A stretch of 64,000 bases of DNA from Anodontia alba. Its lineage: Eukaryota > Mollusca > Bivalvia > Lucinida > Lucinidae. The translations under genes were made by a program, and so were the position numbers. Below are positions 1-9,786 of the stretch, piece by piece (position 1 is the stretch's first letter; each line of letters opens with the position of its first letter). The notes under the pieces were generated by a model that ran no database searches, was not told the origin of the DNA, and saw only the letters and a list, made by a program, of their open reading frames with translations. The stretch is from contig OZ024836.1 of assembly GCA_964016985.1 (NCBI GenBank), positions 36,822,152-36,886,151 on the forward strand, read 5' to 3'.

Positions 1-7
1 GACTTTA

Positions 8-210
8 ATTAACCCTTAACAAGCCAAGCAAAATTGGTAGCAGACGACATTCATTTATTCCAGAGAACATCAGACTTGATATTTCATGTGAATTATCTAC
101 TTGGCAGTTAATTCACATGAAAATTCAAGACTTATTTTCTGTGACAAATAAAAAGAAATATTTGAAAAAGTTGTTTTTCTGCAGTTATGATTAGCTCTTT
201 TCCGGTTAAC
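8..210. mobile_element. Palindromic MITE, family A (copy 1)
   Basis: Imperfect inverted repeat that starts TTAACCCTTAA and ends CCGGTTAAC. The middle has the family A core: GACTTGATATTTCATGTGAAT facing its inverse near 100-140. TTAA at the ends suggests piggyBac-type insertion, which is inference from other copies. It is too short to encode a protein. Confidence 0.6.
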
Positions 211-303
211 AAAGATGTACCGTATTCAATCTAATTACCACATCATGCCCTTAGGTTTGTTTTCTTCAAAATAACTAAATAAACTTGAAGTAAAATCATA
301 ATC

Positions 304-324
304 GTCATCATCATCATCATCATC
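304..324. repeat. (TCA)n microsatellite
   Basis: About seven tandem TCA triplets in AT-rich sequence. No gene context. Confidence 0.85.
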
Positions 325-620
325 GGTAATGATATATCTTATTACACCTATGTAATTTAATGCAAAATTTTATGGATCTAGAAAAGGCATAAATAAACTG
401 ATAAATGATGACATTTTTGCTCATAGATATAAAAGACAGTAGAATTGCATCTATGAGATAGTTCTAATATGCAACCTCACAGAAGGCTCGATAGCCCAAT
501 GCATACATTAACCTCGCTAGAGCCTTCACTCTTTTAGGCACATAATAATAAAACAGACAAATCATCATCATTATCAAAGGCAACAACAGAGTAAAATAAT
601 ACTAATAAAGCAGTTATTAT

Positions 621-818
621 GATAACATGCCGGTGTGCTAAGTGGTATCTTTCCTATCTCATCGGATGATAATTTGACATTATAATGATAACATGCCCGT
701 TTGCTAAAGTGGTGTCTTTTCTATCTCTTCAGATGATAATTTGATATCATAATGATAACACGCCCGTGTGCTGGTGGCATCTTTCCAACTCCTTGGATGA
801 TTATTTGATATTTTGTTT
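621..818. repeat. Tandem repeat, ~66 bp x 3
   Basis: Units starting GATAACA(T/C)GCC begin at 621, 687 and 754, each with GTGTGCT and then GGATGATAATTTGA. The spacing is 66-67 bp and the third unit is the most diverged. Confidence 0.75.
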
Positions 819-1710
819 ATTTCTAGTCTAAATATGGATTGTGGGAGCTCAATCAAACTGCCTCAGAATGGTATTGTAGATCTGAAATAGATCAGTCAGA
901 AACTGGTGCGCAGGAAAAGACATGCCATTTTCAAGGAAGAAAAATGATAGAAACATAAATTTCTTAAAATAAATTCAGGATCAAGTGTCTTGCCACAATA
1001 AAATAATGTGCAGTCTGTTGGGTGAGGTTGCGTTTTTGGGCATTTTAGCATTTGGGGTATGCCATCATTTGCCTGTCCCTGATGCAATTTGATGAGGGTT
1101 TTGGAGTTTTGCCAGCTGAATGGAATGGGTTACTGGAGGTGTTTGTGTGATTAAGTTGGGTTTTATGCAGGTCTTCATTATATTGAGGTTATGCATGAAA
1201 TGTTTTAAACAAACAACTTGAGCCACTTCACAGGAAAGCCTGTTTTACCATCTGCTAACACAGATAGAGGTTCAAATCGGCCTGTGCAGTCTGGTCATCA
1301 CCTTAGTAGTTGCTACCAAGCTATTGCAGTACCACAGTCTTCAAGACTCTTGCTGGTTTGGTTAAATTACCCCAAATTTCTGCTAGGAACTCCACATAAC
1401 TTCGCAAGAAATATTGCCTCTGGGTACAATTCTGAGTGTTAAACCATGAAACTTTTCAAGGTTGTCTACTAAATATATGCATTTACTCGGTATGATTCCG
1501 GGTGTTTTTGGGGAGTCTGGGAACACAGAGATTCGGAGTAAATGAGTTCTTTGTTTCTTTTACCTGAGCTGTACTGTATCATTACTTTTTGGTTGAAAAA
1601 AGTACCTTATCTGTAGCAATGATATTTGCAGTACTTTCTGGGTATGCAAATAAACTGCAAATGCCTGAAAGCATGTTTTGTCAAGAGGGCTCCAATACAT
1701 AATAAAGGTT
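819..1710. other. Stretch with no recognised feature
   Basis: AT-rich sequence downstream of the PEX2 3' end. Short reading frames occur but none has splice signals or a recognisable domain. Confidence 0.5.
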
Positions 1711-1718
1711 ATTATATG

Positions 1719-1880
1719 ACTTAAAAATAGACCGTCTTTCATTGGCTGAGAGCTTTAAAGCTCTCAGCCAATGAAAGATGGTCTATTTTTAAGTTTATTA
1801 TATGACTTAAAAATAGACCGTCTTTCATTGGCTGAGAGCTTTAAAGCTCTCAGCCAATGAAAGACGGTCTATTTTTAAGT
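1719..1880. repeat. Two tandem 76-bp near-perfect palindromes
   Basis: The segment 1719-1794 reads the same on both strands with no loop (centre GAGCTTTAAAGCTC; ends ACTTAAAAATAG / CTATTTTTAAGT) apart from one mismatch. Segment 1805-1880 repeats it with perfect symmetry 86 bp further on, and the joining sequence TTATTATATG is also repeated. It may be a tandemly duplicated hairpin MITE or a cruciform-prone repeat. Confidence 0.9.
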
Positions 1881-2041
1881 TTATTATATGACTTAAAAAG
1901 ATAGCTTTTTTCCAGACCAGTGAACATTTCTAATGTTCATCAGCTCAAGGCTTTTTCACCCATTGAATATGTATTCCTAAAATTAAAACATCACCTAAAA
2001 TATAAAATTCTGTATCAGTCTGTTCATTGGGCATATAATAG

Positions 2042-2189
2042 AACAATTGCTGACTATTGAATCATTGAATATGATGTGATAGCTGCTGGAGAATACCAAT
2101 ATTTACCTTGGCTATCGCCTCTGTCAGTATTGGTATTCTCCAGTGGATATCACATCATATTCAATGACTCAGTAGCCAATAATTGTAAA
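2042..2189. mobile_element. Hairpin MITE, unclassified
   Basis: Inverted arms of about 60 bp. The left arm includes TTGAATATGATGTGATA and GGAGAATACCAATA, the right arm the inverse TATTGGTATTCTCC and TATCACATCATATTCAA, around a loop of about 20 bp. No target-site duplication could be fixed. Confidence 0.7.
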
Positions 2190-2239
2190 ATGTCTCTTTT
2201 TCATATAACATTATCCAGAAATACTGCATATATCCGAAG

Positions 2240-2430
2240 TATTTGGAGAGCCAGTTCTCATCAATGTAGAGCCAGATCAGACAGCACATAATACAGCATC
2301 TGATAAAGTCTACATTGTCACTCCATTATTTCTAGACTCCTCAAAATGTAGTAAAATGGATCGGTACAAATTTTAGAATAAGTATGGTAAGCAGTTACAA
2401 TGTCTGAATATTTAATGTGAACTTGGTACT
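2240..2430. mobile_element. Degenerate family C MITE
   Basis: Contains diverged core I halves (AATGTAGAGCCAGATCAG and its rough inverse AAGTCTACATT) followed by the family C right half (GTAGTAAAATGGA, then AAATTTTAGAATAAG and a degenerate end). Confidence 0.45.
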
Positions 2431-2450
2431 GTTTGTGGGAAGCAGATATT

Positions 2451-2660
2451 AACCCTTAAACTGCCAATCACAATAATTGTCGTCTGCTTTGTCATCTGCT
2501 TGTGATTTCAAAAGTCAGTTTTGCAAAGGGTGTGGACCCAGATCAGACTAGTCTGATCAAAGACCATACTGTATGTAAAAATAGGTTTGAAAAGTTTGCA
2601 AGAATATTCAGCAGACATAAACAGACGACATTTTCAGATGCAGGTTTTCTTGGCATTATA
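2451..2660. mobile_element. Degenerate TTAA-type MITE
   Basis: Begins AACCCTTAAACTGCCAATCACAA like family A and carries AGCAGACATAAACAGACGACATTTT towards its end as in families A and G. The centre holds core I-like GTGGACCCAGATCAGACT followed by its inverse AGTCTGATC. It looks like a mosaic of family ends and core. Confidence 0.4.
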
Positions 2661-2742
2661 AGGGTCAAAGAATCCACAACATTTTCATTGTTATCATCAT
2701 AGCTGTGCCTTGGTTGTATGTCTGCTGACACAAATGTTATTA

Positions 2743-2940
2743 TAGTAAATGTCCTAAAATTTTGTACACCGAAATTTCTGACTATATGGCATATGCAAAC
2801 AGTGCAGACCCAGATCAGACTGCTGCAGACCCAGATCAGAATGCCATTCCACTATGTTAAGAAACAAATGCATAAAAACCAAAAGTTAGGCCAAAAAATG
2901 TATGGAATAAAGTGTTCAAAATTTTAGGACATTTACAGTA
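2743..2940. mobile_element. Family L MITE (copy 1)
   Basis: Terminal inverted repeats: the left end reads GTAAATGTCCTAAAATTTTG and the right end reads its inverse ending GGACATTTAC. The interior has core I halves (GCAAACAGTGCAGACCCAG and CAGACCCAGATCAGA). About 198 bp. Confidence 0.75.
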
Positions 2941-3091
2941 CACAGCACCAACATAAAATAGCCCTAGTGTACATGCAAACAGCCTAACAGAGGCTGTCTG
3001 AAGAAATAAAAATATTTACAATATGTTCAAGGACAAGTAAATCGTAAAATCCCACTAGTCTTAACAAAATTTACTTACCTGAATATCTAGT

Positions 3092-3165
3092 TTTGAAACA
3101 TGTTGTGGGTGCTCATTAGAGATGAGGTCCTTCTAATGATCACCCACAATATGTTGTCATACTTG
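3092..3165. mobile_element. Family K MITE core fragment
   Basis: Core II halves ACATGTTGTGGGTGCTCATTAGA and a diverged inverse CTAATGATCACCCACAATATGTT face each other across about 15 bp. The termini are not recognisable. Confidence 0.5.
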
Positions 3166-3198
3166 AGAGATAAACACCTAGCAAAAAAGTTCCTTTAT

Positions 3199-3325
3199 TT
3201 ATATGGAGTTTTAGGGCCCAGTCAACACTGTTAAGGCCACGTCGAGTCTGTCAGTTAACCTACTGATACTTTTTCCTGGGTAGGTTTAGTCCTCTGTGTG
3301 GATAACAAGTATTTTTTACGCATAT
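3199..3325 (-). mobile_element. Diverged SINE P fragment
   Basis: Resembles the 3' half of SINE P in reverse: GGGCCCAGTCAAC, GTCGAGTCTGTCAGTTAACC, then CTGGGTAGGTTTAGTCCTC. No tRNA-like head remains. Confidence 0.45.
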
Positions 3326-3332
3326 TTTCACT

Positions 3333-3530
3333 AGCATGCTGGGAAAAAATCAGCAGATGACATTTGAAACATTTTTCTTATTTTTCCAAAAACATAGGAC
3401 TTGACATTTCATGCAGTATTCTGGGGAAAATAAGAAAAATATCATCAGTTTGTCAAATGCTGATTTGCCAATGATTAAAAAAAATATAAGTTAATCTGCT
3501 ACAATTTTTCTTGGCACTTTTAAGGGCAAG
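3333..3530. mobile_element. Family A MITE, rearranged
   Basis: Starts AGCATGCTGGGAAAAAATCAGCAGA and holds GGACTTGACATTTCATGCA. The second half is scrambled, but ATCTGCTACAATTTTTCTTGGCACTTTTAAGGG marks the end. Old, degenerate copy. Confidence 0.5.
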
Positions 3531-3719
3531 GGATTATAATTCTACTAACGGGGCCATCACTCCCCAGTACAGGTGTGCAACATGTAGTGTGCAGGTTCCT
3601 ATCATCTGAATGGCTGCTGACTGAGAGTTTATCAGGAATACAATCTAGTTCTCTTAGAGAAACTGGTATGATAATCACTTTCACCTCTGCAGTACTTCAT
3701 TAAATGTTTACAAAAATAA

Positions 3720-3932
3720 TTATTACACATGCCAGTTGCACAGTCAAAGAAAAAAAATCAACAGACAACATTTTGAAATATTCTCCTGATTTGTTCCAGA
3801 AAACAGAGTTTGACAGTTTATGCAAAGTGTCTCCTAAGGAATTAGTTTGCATGAAATGTCAATCCCTTTCTGAAAGAAAATGCCATCAAACTGTTGTCTG
3901 TTGAATTTGCCCGGAGTGCTGTAAAGGTTAAA
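3720..3932. mobile_element. Family A MITE (copy)
   Basis: Inverted halves AACAGAGTTTGACAGTTTATGCAAA and TTTGCATGAAATGTCAATCCC within CAACAGACAACATTTTGAAATA and its inverse. Ends near TGCTGTAAAGGTTAA. Confidence 0.55.
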
Positions 3933-3984
3933 CTTAAACCCATGTTTTTTATCTGAATATTAATTTGGAGCAAGGGCAATACAA

Positions 3985-4200
3985 ACCCATTAATGCCAAT
4001 CACTGCCAGTTAGCCAATGATATGGCACTTTCCTCCTATAATAATGATATTTTCTTCATTTTTCTAGTAATAGGATTTGACTTCATGCAAATTATCTCCC
4101 TAAGATACAATTTGCATGAGGTGTCAGATCCTGTTTTCTACTAGAAAAATAATACAAAATGTTGTCTGTTGAATTTTTACAGAACATGAAAAGTGTTAGT
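3985..4200. mobile_element. Family A MITE (copy) just 3' of PEX2
   Basis: Halves AGGATTTGACTTCATGCAAAT and ATTTGCATGAGGTGTCAGATCC face each other. It lies within 35 bp of the PEX2 stop codon on the downstream side, so the PEX2 3' untranslated region probably runs into it. Confidence 0.5.
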
Positions 4201-4231
4201 AGAATTATAAGCCTCTGTTTAAGAGTTAATT

Positions 4232-4357
4232 TCAATCATCTGGTGTTTGGTCTTGAGTTGATAGAGTACTTATTGTCACCGGTCGTATGTTAGATATATC
4301 TCCCACTGATGTGTTACACATTGGACAGCTGTAGCCTGGGTCAGCTTTGAAATTACT
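4232..4357 (-). CDS. PEX2: PEX2 last coding exon (RING second half, C-terminus)
   Basis: On the minus strand, acceptor TTTCTGTTTCAG precedes AGTAATTTC. The exon codes for 41 residues, beginning SNFKADPGYSCPMCNTSV and ending TPDD with a TGA stop. CPMC supplies the last two RING cysteines and completes the motif begun in the previous exon. The short polar tail after the RING matches the length expected for PEX2. A family A MITE starts about 30 bp past the stop. Confidence 0.9.
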   Translation of the reverse strand, partial: SNFKADPGYSCPMCNTSVGDISNIRPVTISTLSTQDQTPDD

Positions 4358-5039
4358 CTGAAACAGAAAAGGAAAGATTTATGCTAATTCCCTACAAAGC
4401 TGTTTTACAGTCTAAACGTCGTTTAGAAAAATGGATCAATTTAACAGGGTAAACTGTTTTCTCGGTTTGTGTTTTGTTTTATTTACAAGCGATGTCACGC
4501 AATATTTTACGTCTAAGCATACAGTAGGGGTTTCCTACGGCAGGCAGGTTAGAAAACAGAAAATAAATAAAACCTTTCTTTGAGAATTTTAATATGCAAT
4601 TTATTCAAGAAGTCTGCAAAAATGAAAACACACATGTATTTGCATCAGTCTGGACGCGTCGCCATTTTAAAATTACCACAAGTGGTTGTCACATGACACG
4701 TCACATGTTTTAATTTGCAGCTCAAGTGCATCAACAACTACAAAAAAACAAAAAACAATAACAAAACTATTAATAAATAATAATAATAAAATGCAATTCA
4801 ATGGAATTGTTTACCGATATTGTTAATACAACACAGCATTGGGGGACTCTGGAACACCAGGGATCTTTCTGGCTGATAGAGATCATGGGCCTTTTGAAGG
4901 AAATTCTTGTAAAAATTAGGTATACAACAACATTTCCCCATACTTTTACATTATAAAAAGGCCCATAGTTTCAAGAAGCAGGGGCCTTTTGGAAAAAAAT
5001 ACGGGCCTTTTAGCACAGGGCTCCTTCCAGAAATATCTC
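4358..5039 (-). other. PEX2 intron, mostly featureless
   Basis: Intron between the last two PEX2 exons. From about 4840 to 5038 it has a weak inverted repeat (CTGGAACACCAGGGATCTTTCTGG against CCAGAAATATCTCTGGAACAC) with repeated GGGCCTTTT, perhaps an old MITE. Nothing else was recognised. Confidence 0.4.
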
Positions 5040-5052
5040 TGGAACACTGTTG

Positions 5053-5382
5053 TTTGTTTGTTTGATTTGGGCTTAACGTCGCTTTCAACCTTTTTCAGTC
5101 ATATCGCGACGGTGTCTGGATGTGGCAGGGAGCTCAATACTCACTTTTAGAGTGCTGCCTCACTGAAATATCACGCCCCAGACACTTTGACATGATATTC
5201 CACCCAGTCACATTATACTGACACTGAGCTGACCAGTTCTAGCTCTACTTTCTTAATGCTGAGCGCCAAGCGAAAGAGCAGCTAGTACCATTTTTAAAGT
5301 CTTTGGTATGACCCGGCCGGGGATCGACCCCGCAACCTCCCGGTCACAAAGCGGACGCTCTACCACTGAGCCACTGTGCCGG
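5053..5382 (-). mobile_element. tRNA-derived SINE, family O, with 13-bp TSD
   Basis: On the minus strand it begins with a tRNA-like head: A box TGGCTCAGTGGTAGAGC and B box GGTCGATCCCC. The body contains the inverse of GGGCTTAACGTCGCTTTCAA, which resembles molluscan V-/Meta-SINEs, and the tail is a (CAAA)n run. TGGAACACTGTTG flanks both sides (5040-5052, 5383-5395), showing LINE-driven insertion into the PEX2 intron. Confidence 0.92.
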
Positions 5383-5395
5383 TGGAACACTGTTG

Positions 5396-5871
5396 AGATG
5401 AACCCCAAAACATCGTTGAGATGAACCCGAATAATAACATCATCATGCAGTGTAATGGCAGTAGTTTTAGATCAGGTAGATTGTTACCTACATTTGCGGG
5501 TTATGTGCAATTAACAAGTAAAGCAGGGAAGCAGTACATGATAATTTTTTCACTTGAATGCTTTCAACACATGATAGATAAATGAAGGGATTATAAATCA
5601 AAACAAAACAATAGGAGCTAATCTGTTTATTCAATATTAACAAAAGATTAGGTTAACGAGACATTGCTCCGAAAATACACAAAACAATGAACACAAATAT
5701 GACACGCTTTCATCTATAATTGGTGCCAATTTCAACTATGAGACCAACATATTGGGACACATAATAAAATAATTAATTTTCATGGTTCTAAGTATTATGA
5801 CAGCTAGAAATTTAATTATTTTTTCCTGTCCCAATACTTACGTAAATTACAGAAGTTTGTAAAATGTATAC
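5396..5871 (-). other. PEX2 intron, no recognised feature
   Basis: AT-rich intronic sequence between the SINE and the RING exon. A short duplicated phrase (GAGATGAACCC) occurs near 5394 and 5418. Nothing else is supported. Confidence 0.4.
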
Positions 5872-6078
5872 CTGAATACAGTAATGGCAAAACACATGTA
5901 CACAGCCTATTTCCTGGGCTCTTATTGGCCATTCTGCACATATTGCACAGGAAGTGAGGTTCCTCTGAGAATTCTGGGATATTCTTGATAATGTCAAGGA
6001 CTTTGGTAACATAGTCCGCACAATGAAGTTCTTGATTCTTTGGAAATTGATCAGAGGTAGAATGAAGAAAAGGAATTC
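5872..6078 (-). CDS. PEX2: PEX2 exon: last membrane segment and RING first half
   Basis: Minus-strand exon of 69 codons with acceptor TTTTCATTTTCAG and donor CAG|GTATAC. It opens with EFLFFILPLINFQRIKNF, the hydrophobic segment that precedes the RING in PEX2. It then gives CAICAEWPIRAQEIGCVHVF followed by CHYCIQ: six of the eight zinc ligands in C3HC4 order (C-x2-C, C-x-H, C-x2-C). The EWP after the second cysteine and IGC-H-FC are characteristic of PEX2. Both ends are phase 0. Confidence 0.95.
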
Positions 6079-6235
6079 CTGAAAATGAAAATACCATATT
6101 GACCTTAAGAAAAAGGAACAGACAAGTCAAAGTAGAAATTGTAGGCCACAGACACTGTAGGTGATCTGATGCCACAGAATGTAGCATCTGCTCAGAGTCA
6201 ACAGTCTTTGTCACCCATGAAGCAGCTTTTACACA

Positions 6236-6571
6236 CAGATGAACCTCAATAGCTCAAAACACTGATGGCTTGTTCACCATGGCTAATTCAAATTCATTTT
6301 TGAGTCCCTACAAAATTCTTCCAATTGCTGAGAAAACATATATTTAGGGAAATTTTCTTATTTCATCATGAAATTGTGTGCTGTGTGTACTCATTGAGGC
6401 AATTCTAATGAGTACACACAACATACCAGTATTGTATAGAAGATCAAAAGACTATATTACTGTCATTTGCTTCCTAGCACCATGATTAACCCTCACTGGC
6501 TTGAACTACCCATGTCTGGAATAAGTTTCCATGGTCCCAAAGGATGTTTGAACCATTGACAGTCGACTGTA
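6236..6571. mobile_element. pogo-like MITE, family J
   Basis: Left end CAGATGAACCTCAATAGCTC and right end GAACCATTGACAGTCGACTGTA are imperfect inverted repeats of the CAGTNGAACCTC type. The middle carries a core II-like palindrome (GTGTGTACTCATTGAGGC and AATTCTAATGAGTACACACA). A TA target is inferred. Confidence 0.5.
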
Positions 6572-6795
6572 TTTCACAAGACAGTCAAACAGACTTGTTG
6601 AAATTTCAGGAAAAGTATTGTAAGGAGTTAAGGTGTCCCAATATCATAAAAGTAACAGTCCAAAGCATGCTCATAAATCAAAACTGTTGTTAATTTACAG
6701 CATTAACTAATACAAAAGGAAAATATCCAAAAGATTCAAAAGATATTCCTTTAAAATTTTATTTGTGAAATATATGTAGTGTACATGTATCAATA

Positions 6796-7025
6796 GCCCG
6801 CCTTGGTGGCTCAGTTGGATGCGCATCTGAGGCAACATTCTTTCGTGGAGATTTGATCATGAAATATTTTCAAGAAGGGCAGTTGTCAGTTTCTGGCAAA
6901 AGAATGTGCACAATACTGATTAACAGCTTAGAGATCTAAGCCTGCCCAGTAAATGTGTGGTTAGGTAAACTGACCACGCTCGACATGACCCCATTGGGTT
7001 CACTGGGCCATAAAACCTCTATGCA
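6796..7025 (+). mobile_element. SINE P with deleted B-box region
   Basis: Plus-strand orientation. Head GCCTTGGTGGCTCAGTTGGATGCGC (A box) runs straight into the body at TCATGAAATATTTTC, so the B box and its surroundings are lost. It continues to GACATGACCCCATTGGGTTC and GGCCATAAAACCTC. It resembles the full copy at 16266-16571. Confidence 0.8.
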
Positions 7026-7109
7026 AACAAACTACCTTTATCAAACAACAAAACAAAAGCGTAATTGTGTATAAAATCAATTTTTAGCAAAAACTGTTTA
7101 TTGTGAAGA

Positions 7110-7245
7110 GTACTGTATTTACCCTAAGTATTCAGACAGACGGGCCTGAGTTCTGTAGATTCAGTTCAAATGCCAAATAATGCAGCATCTGATCAACACT
7201 ATTTGCCATTCACCCAGCCGATTTTAAACACACCAAATGTTGACT
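7110..7245. mobile_element. Family C MITE, truncated
   Basis: Left end TTTACCCTAAGTATTCAGACAGAC and part of core I (GCAGCATCTGATCAACACTATTTGCC) are visible. The right end is lost where family D begins. Confidence 0.55.
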
Positions 7246-7263
7246 TGTTGATAATGTAGAAGC

Positions 7264-7597
7264 CACTGAACCCTCGTTGCAAGGACAGCATTCATGATTT
7301 GTTCCCAAAGATGTTGCCATTAAAATGAATTTGCTGTTGTAAAGAATCCTTTATGGACAGAATGATATGTAAGAAAGACCTTGTATTCTTATTTCCTCAC
7401 AGAACGTATGTTTCAGTAATTTGTTAGAATCACTTCAGTGAGGCAGTTCTAACAAATATCCAAAGCATATGTTGCTTGAAGTTTTAATGCAATATTCTTG
7501 CTTAATTTCTCATTAATGAGCGAAAGTTTCATGGCATTCAAACTGTCATTATAAATTTTGTCGTTGTATCGAGTGTTGGTATAAAGAGGGTTGACTG
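7264..7597. mobile_element. pogo/Tigger-like MITE, family D (copy 1)
   Basis: Left end CACTGAACCCTCGTTGCAAGG, right end AAAGAGGGTTGACTG. Both match the better copy at 48340-48683. A core II palindrome sits in the centre (GTATGTTTCAGTAATTTGTTAGAATC and its inverse). It lies in a PEX2 intron. Confidence 0.7.
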
Positions 7598-7699
7598 CAT
7601 TGCTCTGTATTTTGTTTATTTTTTTCCACTGTATTTTGTTGACATACAGACATTTACATATTCTGTGTCATTTTAGAATGCACCTTTGTACTCAAAGTA

Positions 7700-7850
7700 T
7701 CTAGGTGGCGACGTGGTTAGCACTACCACCTTCTGATCACGAGGCCCTGGATTCAAATCCTGCTGGAGGCAGAATTCATGACTGTATGGCCCTTTATTAC
7801 ACAGACCCTTCCAAACAAATCATCACCCTTCCATTATCTCGATGTGACTT
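7700..7850 (+). mobile_element. tRNA-derived SINE head, single copy
   Basis: The segment 7705-7770 reads as a degenerate tRNA: A box TGGCGACGTGGTTAGCAC and B box GGATTCAAATCC at the right spacing. The sequence after it is not tRNA. It differs from the O, P and Z heads, so it is probably another SINE family. A functional tRNA is unlikely because the acceptor stem does not pair. Confidence 0.5.
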
Positions 7851-7852
7851 TA

Positions 7853-8065
7853 CTCTTTCCCCACTAGTGGCGACTTCTGATAACCTTAGCAAACATTTTG
7901 GATCCAGATCAGGCCCAACAAAATGCCAGGCCTGATCTGGATCCAAACTGTTTGACACTCTGATGGAATTTCTGAATGGTTTTTGAAAAAATTAATTAAA
8001 AAAAAAACAAACAGACGACAAAAAAGCATGCAAAATTAACCAGCATGCAAAGCATTAAATAATGT
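7853..8065. mobile_element. Family G MITE (copy 1)
   Basis: Left end CTTTCCCCACTAGTGGCGAC and right end CAGACGACAAAAAAGCATGC. The central palindrome is TTTTGGATCCAGATCAGGCC and GGCCTGATCTGGATCCAAA, a core I variant. A second copy in the opposite orientation is at 46798-47030. Confidence 0.75.
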
Positions 8066-8284
8066 TGAAAGAGACGTAAAACACAAAATCATCATTAACC
8101 TTCGTACTGATGTTGATATAATGATGTTTGGGTAGTTTGTCAATAAGGGCTGCATCACAGTGTAAGTACTGATACTGAAAGTGTCCTTTTGTTCAAATCT
8201 TGCATTACCTATTTGATTATCTTTCCTTATAATTCAGATGAGTACAAATAAACCTAATGTGGTACCTTTGTTGACGGACACACA

Positions 8285-8530
8285 TGTTTACTACATAGGC
8301 TTTATCCATGGCTAAAACATAGCTTCAGACAGAGCACTTTTTTCATTTGAAAAGTACTACTATATCTTATAATTTTCCATCGAAACATATGTTGTGGGTT
8401 CTTATTAGAAGCGCCTCGGCAAGACACTTTTAATGAATGCCCACATATCATTTGGTGGAAAAATAAAAAAAAAATATTGCCTGGATACCTGCTATTATCT
8501 GGAGCTATGCTGAAAATCAATGTGGGGTGC
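8285..8530. mobile_element. Degenerate family K MITE
   Basis: Core II half CATATGTTGTGGGTTCTTATTAGAAGCGCCTC with a worn inverse (CTTTTAATGAATGCCCACATAT), followed by TTATCTGGAGCTATG as in other K copies. Confidence 0.5.
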
Positions 8531-8589
8531 AGTCTTCAAAAGATCCCAATGTCAGACAGCTTTGTCGATCATTTAGACAAACTTCAGAC

Positions 8590-9690
8590 ATAGCTTGATA
8601 TCTATGGCATACGCAAACAGTGCATACCCAGATCAGACAGCTCCTGAAGGTCCTGGGTCTACACTGTTTGCCATTCCACTAAGTATTATAAGAAAAAGAA
8701 CTGCATAAAAAGCAAAATTTATACCAAATAAAAGCACCACAAGCATAATACCCCGCCATAGCAATTATTTGTTTATGTATTAAAGTTATCGTTGCGAAAA
8801 TGTCTGGAAAGAAAATGATGGAGGGACAGATAACAATCCTAAACCAGATCTTGATAATATCAATGAACAGATAACAGTCCTAAAGCAGATCTTGATAATA
8901 TCAATGCATACAGCAAGTTCGGTTAAAAGGCCTTGTTATTTACTCATCCAGAAATGAAAATATGGACGTGTCTCGGGCAGGTAACTCCATAAAAATTTGA
9001 CGAAATTTGCCCATTAGCAATTCCAAACCAGATCTCCTTACTGTCAATACATATAGCAAGTTTGGTTAAAATCTCTTGTTATTTACTAAAGTTATCATCC
9101 GGAAACGAAAATATGGGCGTGTCTCGGGCAGATAACTCCGTAAACATTTAACGAAATTTGCCCATTAGCAATCCCAAACCAGATCTCCTTAATGTCAATG
9201 CATATAGCAAGTTTGATGAAAATCCGTTGTTATTTACTCAAGTTATCATCCAGAAACGAAAATATGAGGTGTCTCGGGCAGATAAGTCCGTAAATATTTG
9301 ACGAAATTTGCCCATTAGCAATTCCAAACCAGATCTCCCTAATGTCAATGCATATAGCAAGTTTTGTGAAAATCCCTTGTTATTTACTCAAGTTATAGTC
9401 CGGAAACGAAAATATGGGAGTGTCTCGGGCAGATAACTCTGTCAAAAATTGACGAAATTTGCCCATTAGCAATCCCAAACCAGATCTTCACAATATCAAT
9501 GCACATACCAAGTTTGGTGAAAATTCATTGATATTTACTCAAGTTATCATCCGGAAACGAAAAACGGACGGACGGACTCACGGACGACCAACGTGAAACC
9601 ATAATACCCTGCCACTATTGTGTGGCGGGGTATAAAAAGTATGGAATAAATATTCAAAATATAAGGACATTTACCATAATTATTTCCTGC
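8590..9690. mobile_element. Family L MITE split by element M
   Basis: The left part (8590-8734) has TATGGCATACGCAAACAGTGC, core I halves and AAGAACTGCATAAAAAGC. The right part (9638-9690) resumes with AGTATGGAATAAATATTC and GGACATTTACC, which follow directly in the intact copy at 2743-2940. Element M1 lies between. The right end is about 25 bp from PEX2 exon 9717-9764. Confidence 0.7.
8735..9637 (+). mobile_element. Helentron-like element M1 with ~150-bp tandem array
   Basis: The left motif ATAATACCCCGCCA is mirrored by TGGCGGGGTATAA at the right end. The interior has about five tandem units, with AAATTTGCCCATTAGCAAT recurring near 9004, 9155, 9305 and 9456 (period 150-151). Next come GGACGGACGGACTCACGGACG and a stem-loop (TACCCTGCCAC / GTGGCGGGGTA). 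This architecture is known from DINE-1/HINE-type non-autonomous Helentrons. No coding capacity. Confidence 0.75.
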
Positions 9691-9716
9691 AAAATTAATA
9701 AGAGCTGGATACTTAC

Positions 9717-9764
9717 AGCAAATCCATGCCACAGGAGTTCTCTTGTCATATACTCAAATGTCAC
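9717..9764 (-). CDS. PEX2: PEX2 48-bp exon
   Basis: Minus-strand microexon of 16 codons, VTFEYMTRELLWHGFA, with acceptor GTTACAG and strong donor GCT|GTAAGT. The FEYM-RELLWHGFA block is the most conserved stretch of PEX2 and joins in phase 0 to EFLFF of the next exon. Repeat elements lie within 25 bp on each side. Confidence 0.95.
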
Positions 9765-9786
9765 CTGTAACACATCAAGAACATAT

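Noticed and set aside
621..818. CRISPR-like spacing of repeats
   Set aside because: Only three diverged units with no spacers, in a eukaryotic genome.
5300..5382. Possible tRNA gene on minus strand
   Set aside because: It has A and B boxes but continues into a SINE body with a (CAAA)n tail and target duplications. It is the head of a SINE, as are those at 16510, 35300, 50440, 61870 and 62110.
5816..6214. A 132-codon minus-strand frame overlapping the RING exon
   Set aside because: It is in a different frame from the RING exon. The PEX2 frame with CAICAEWP and the flanking splice sites explains the region.
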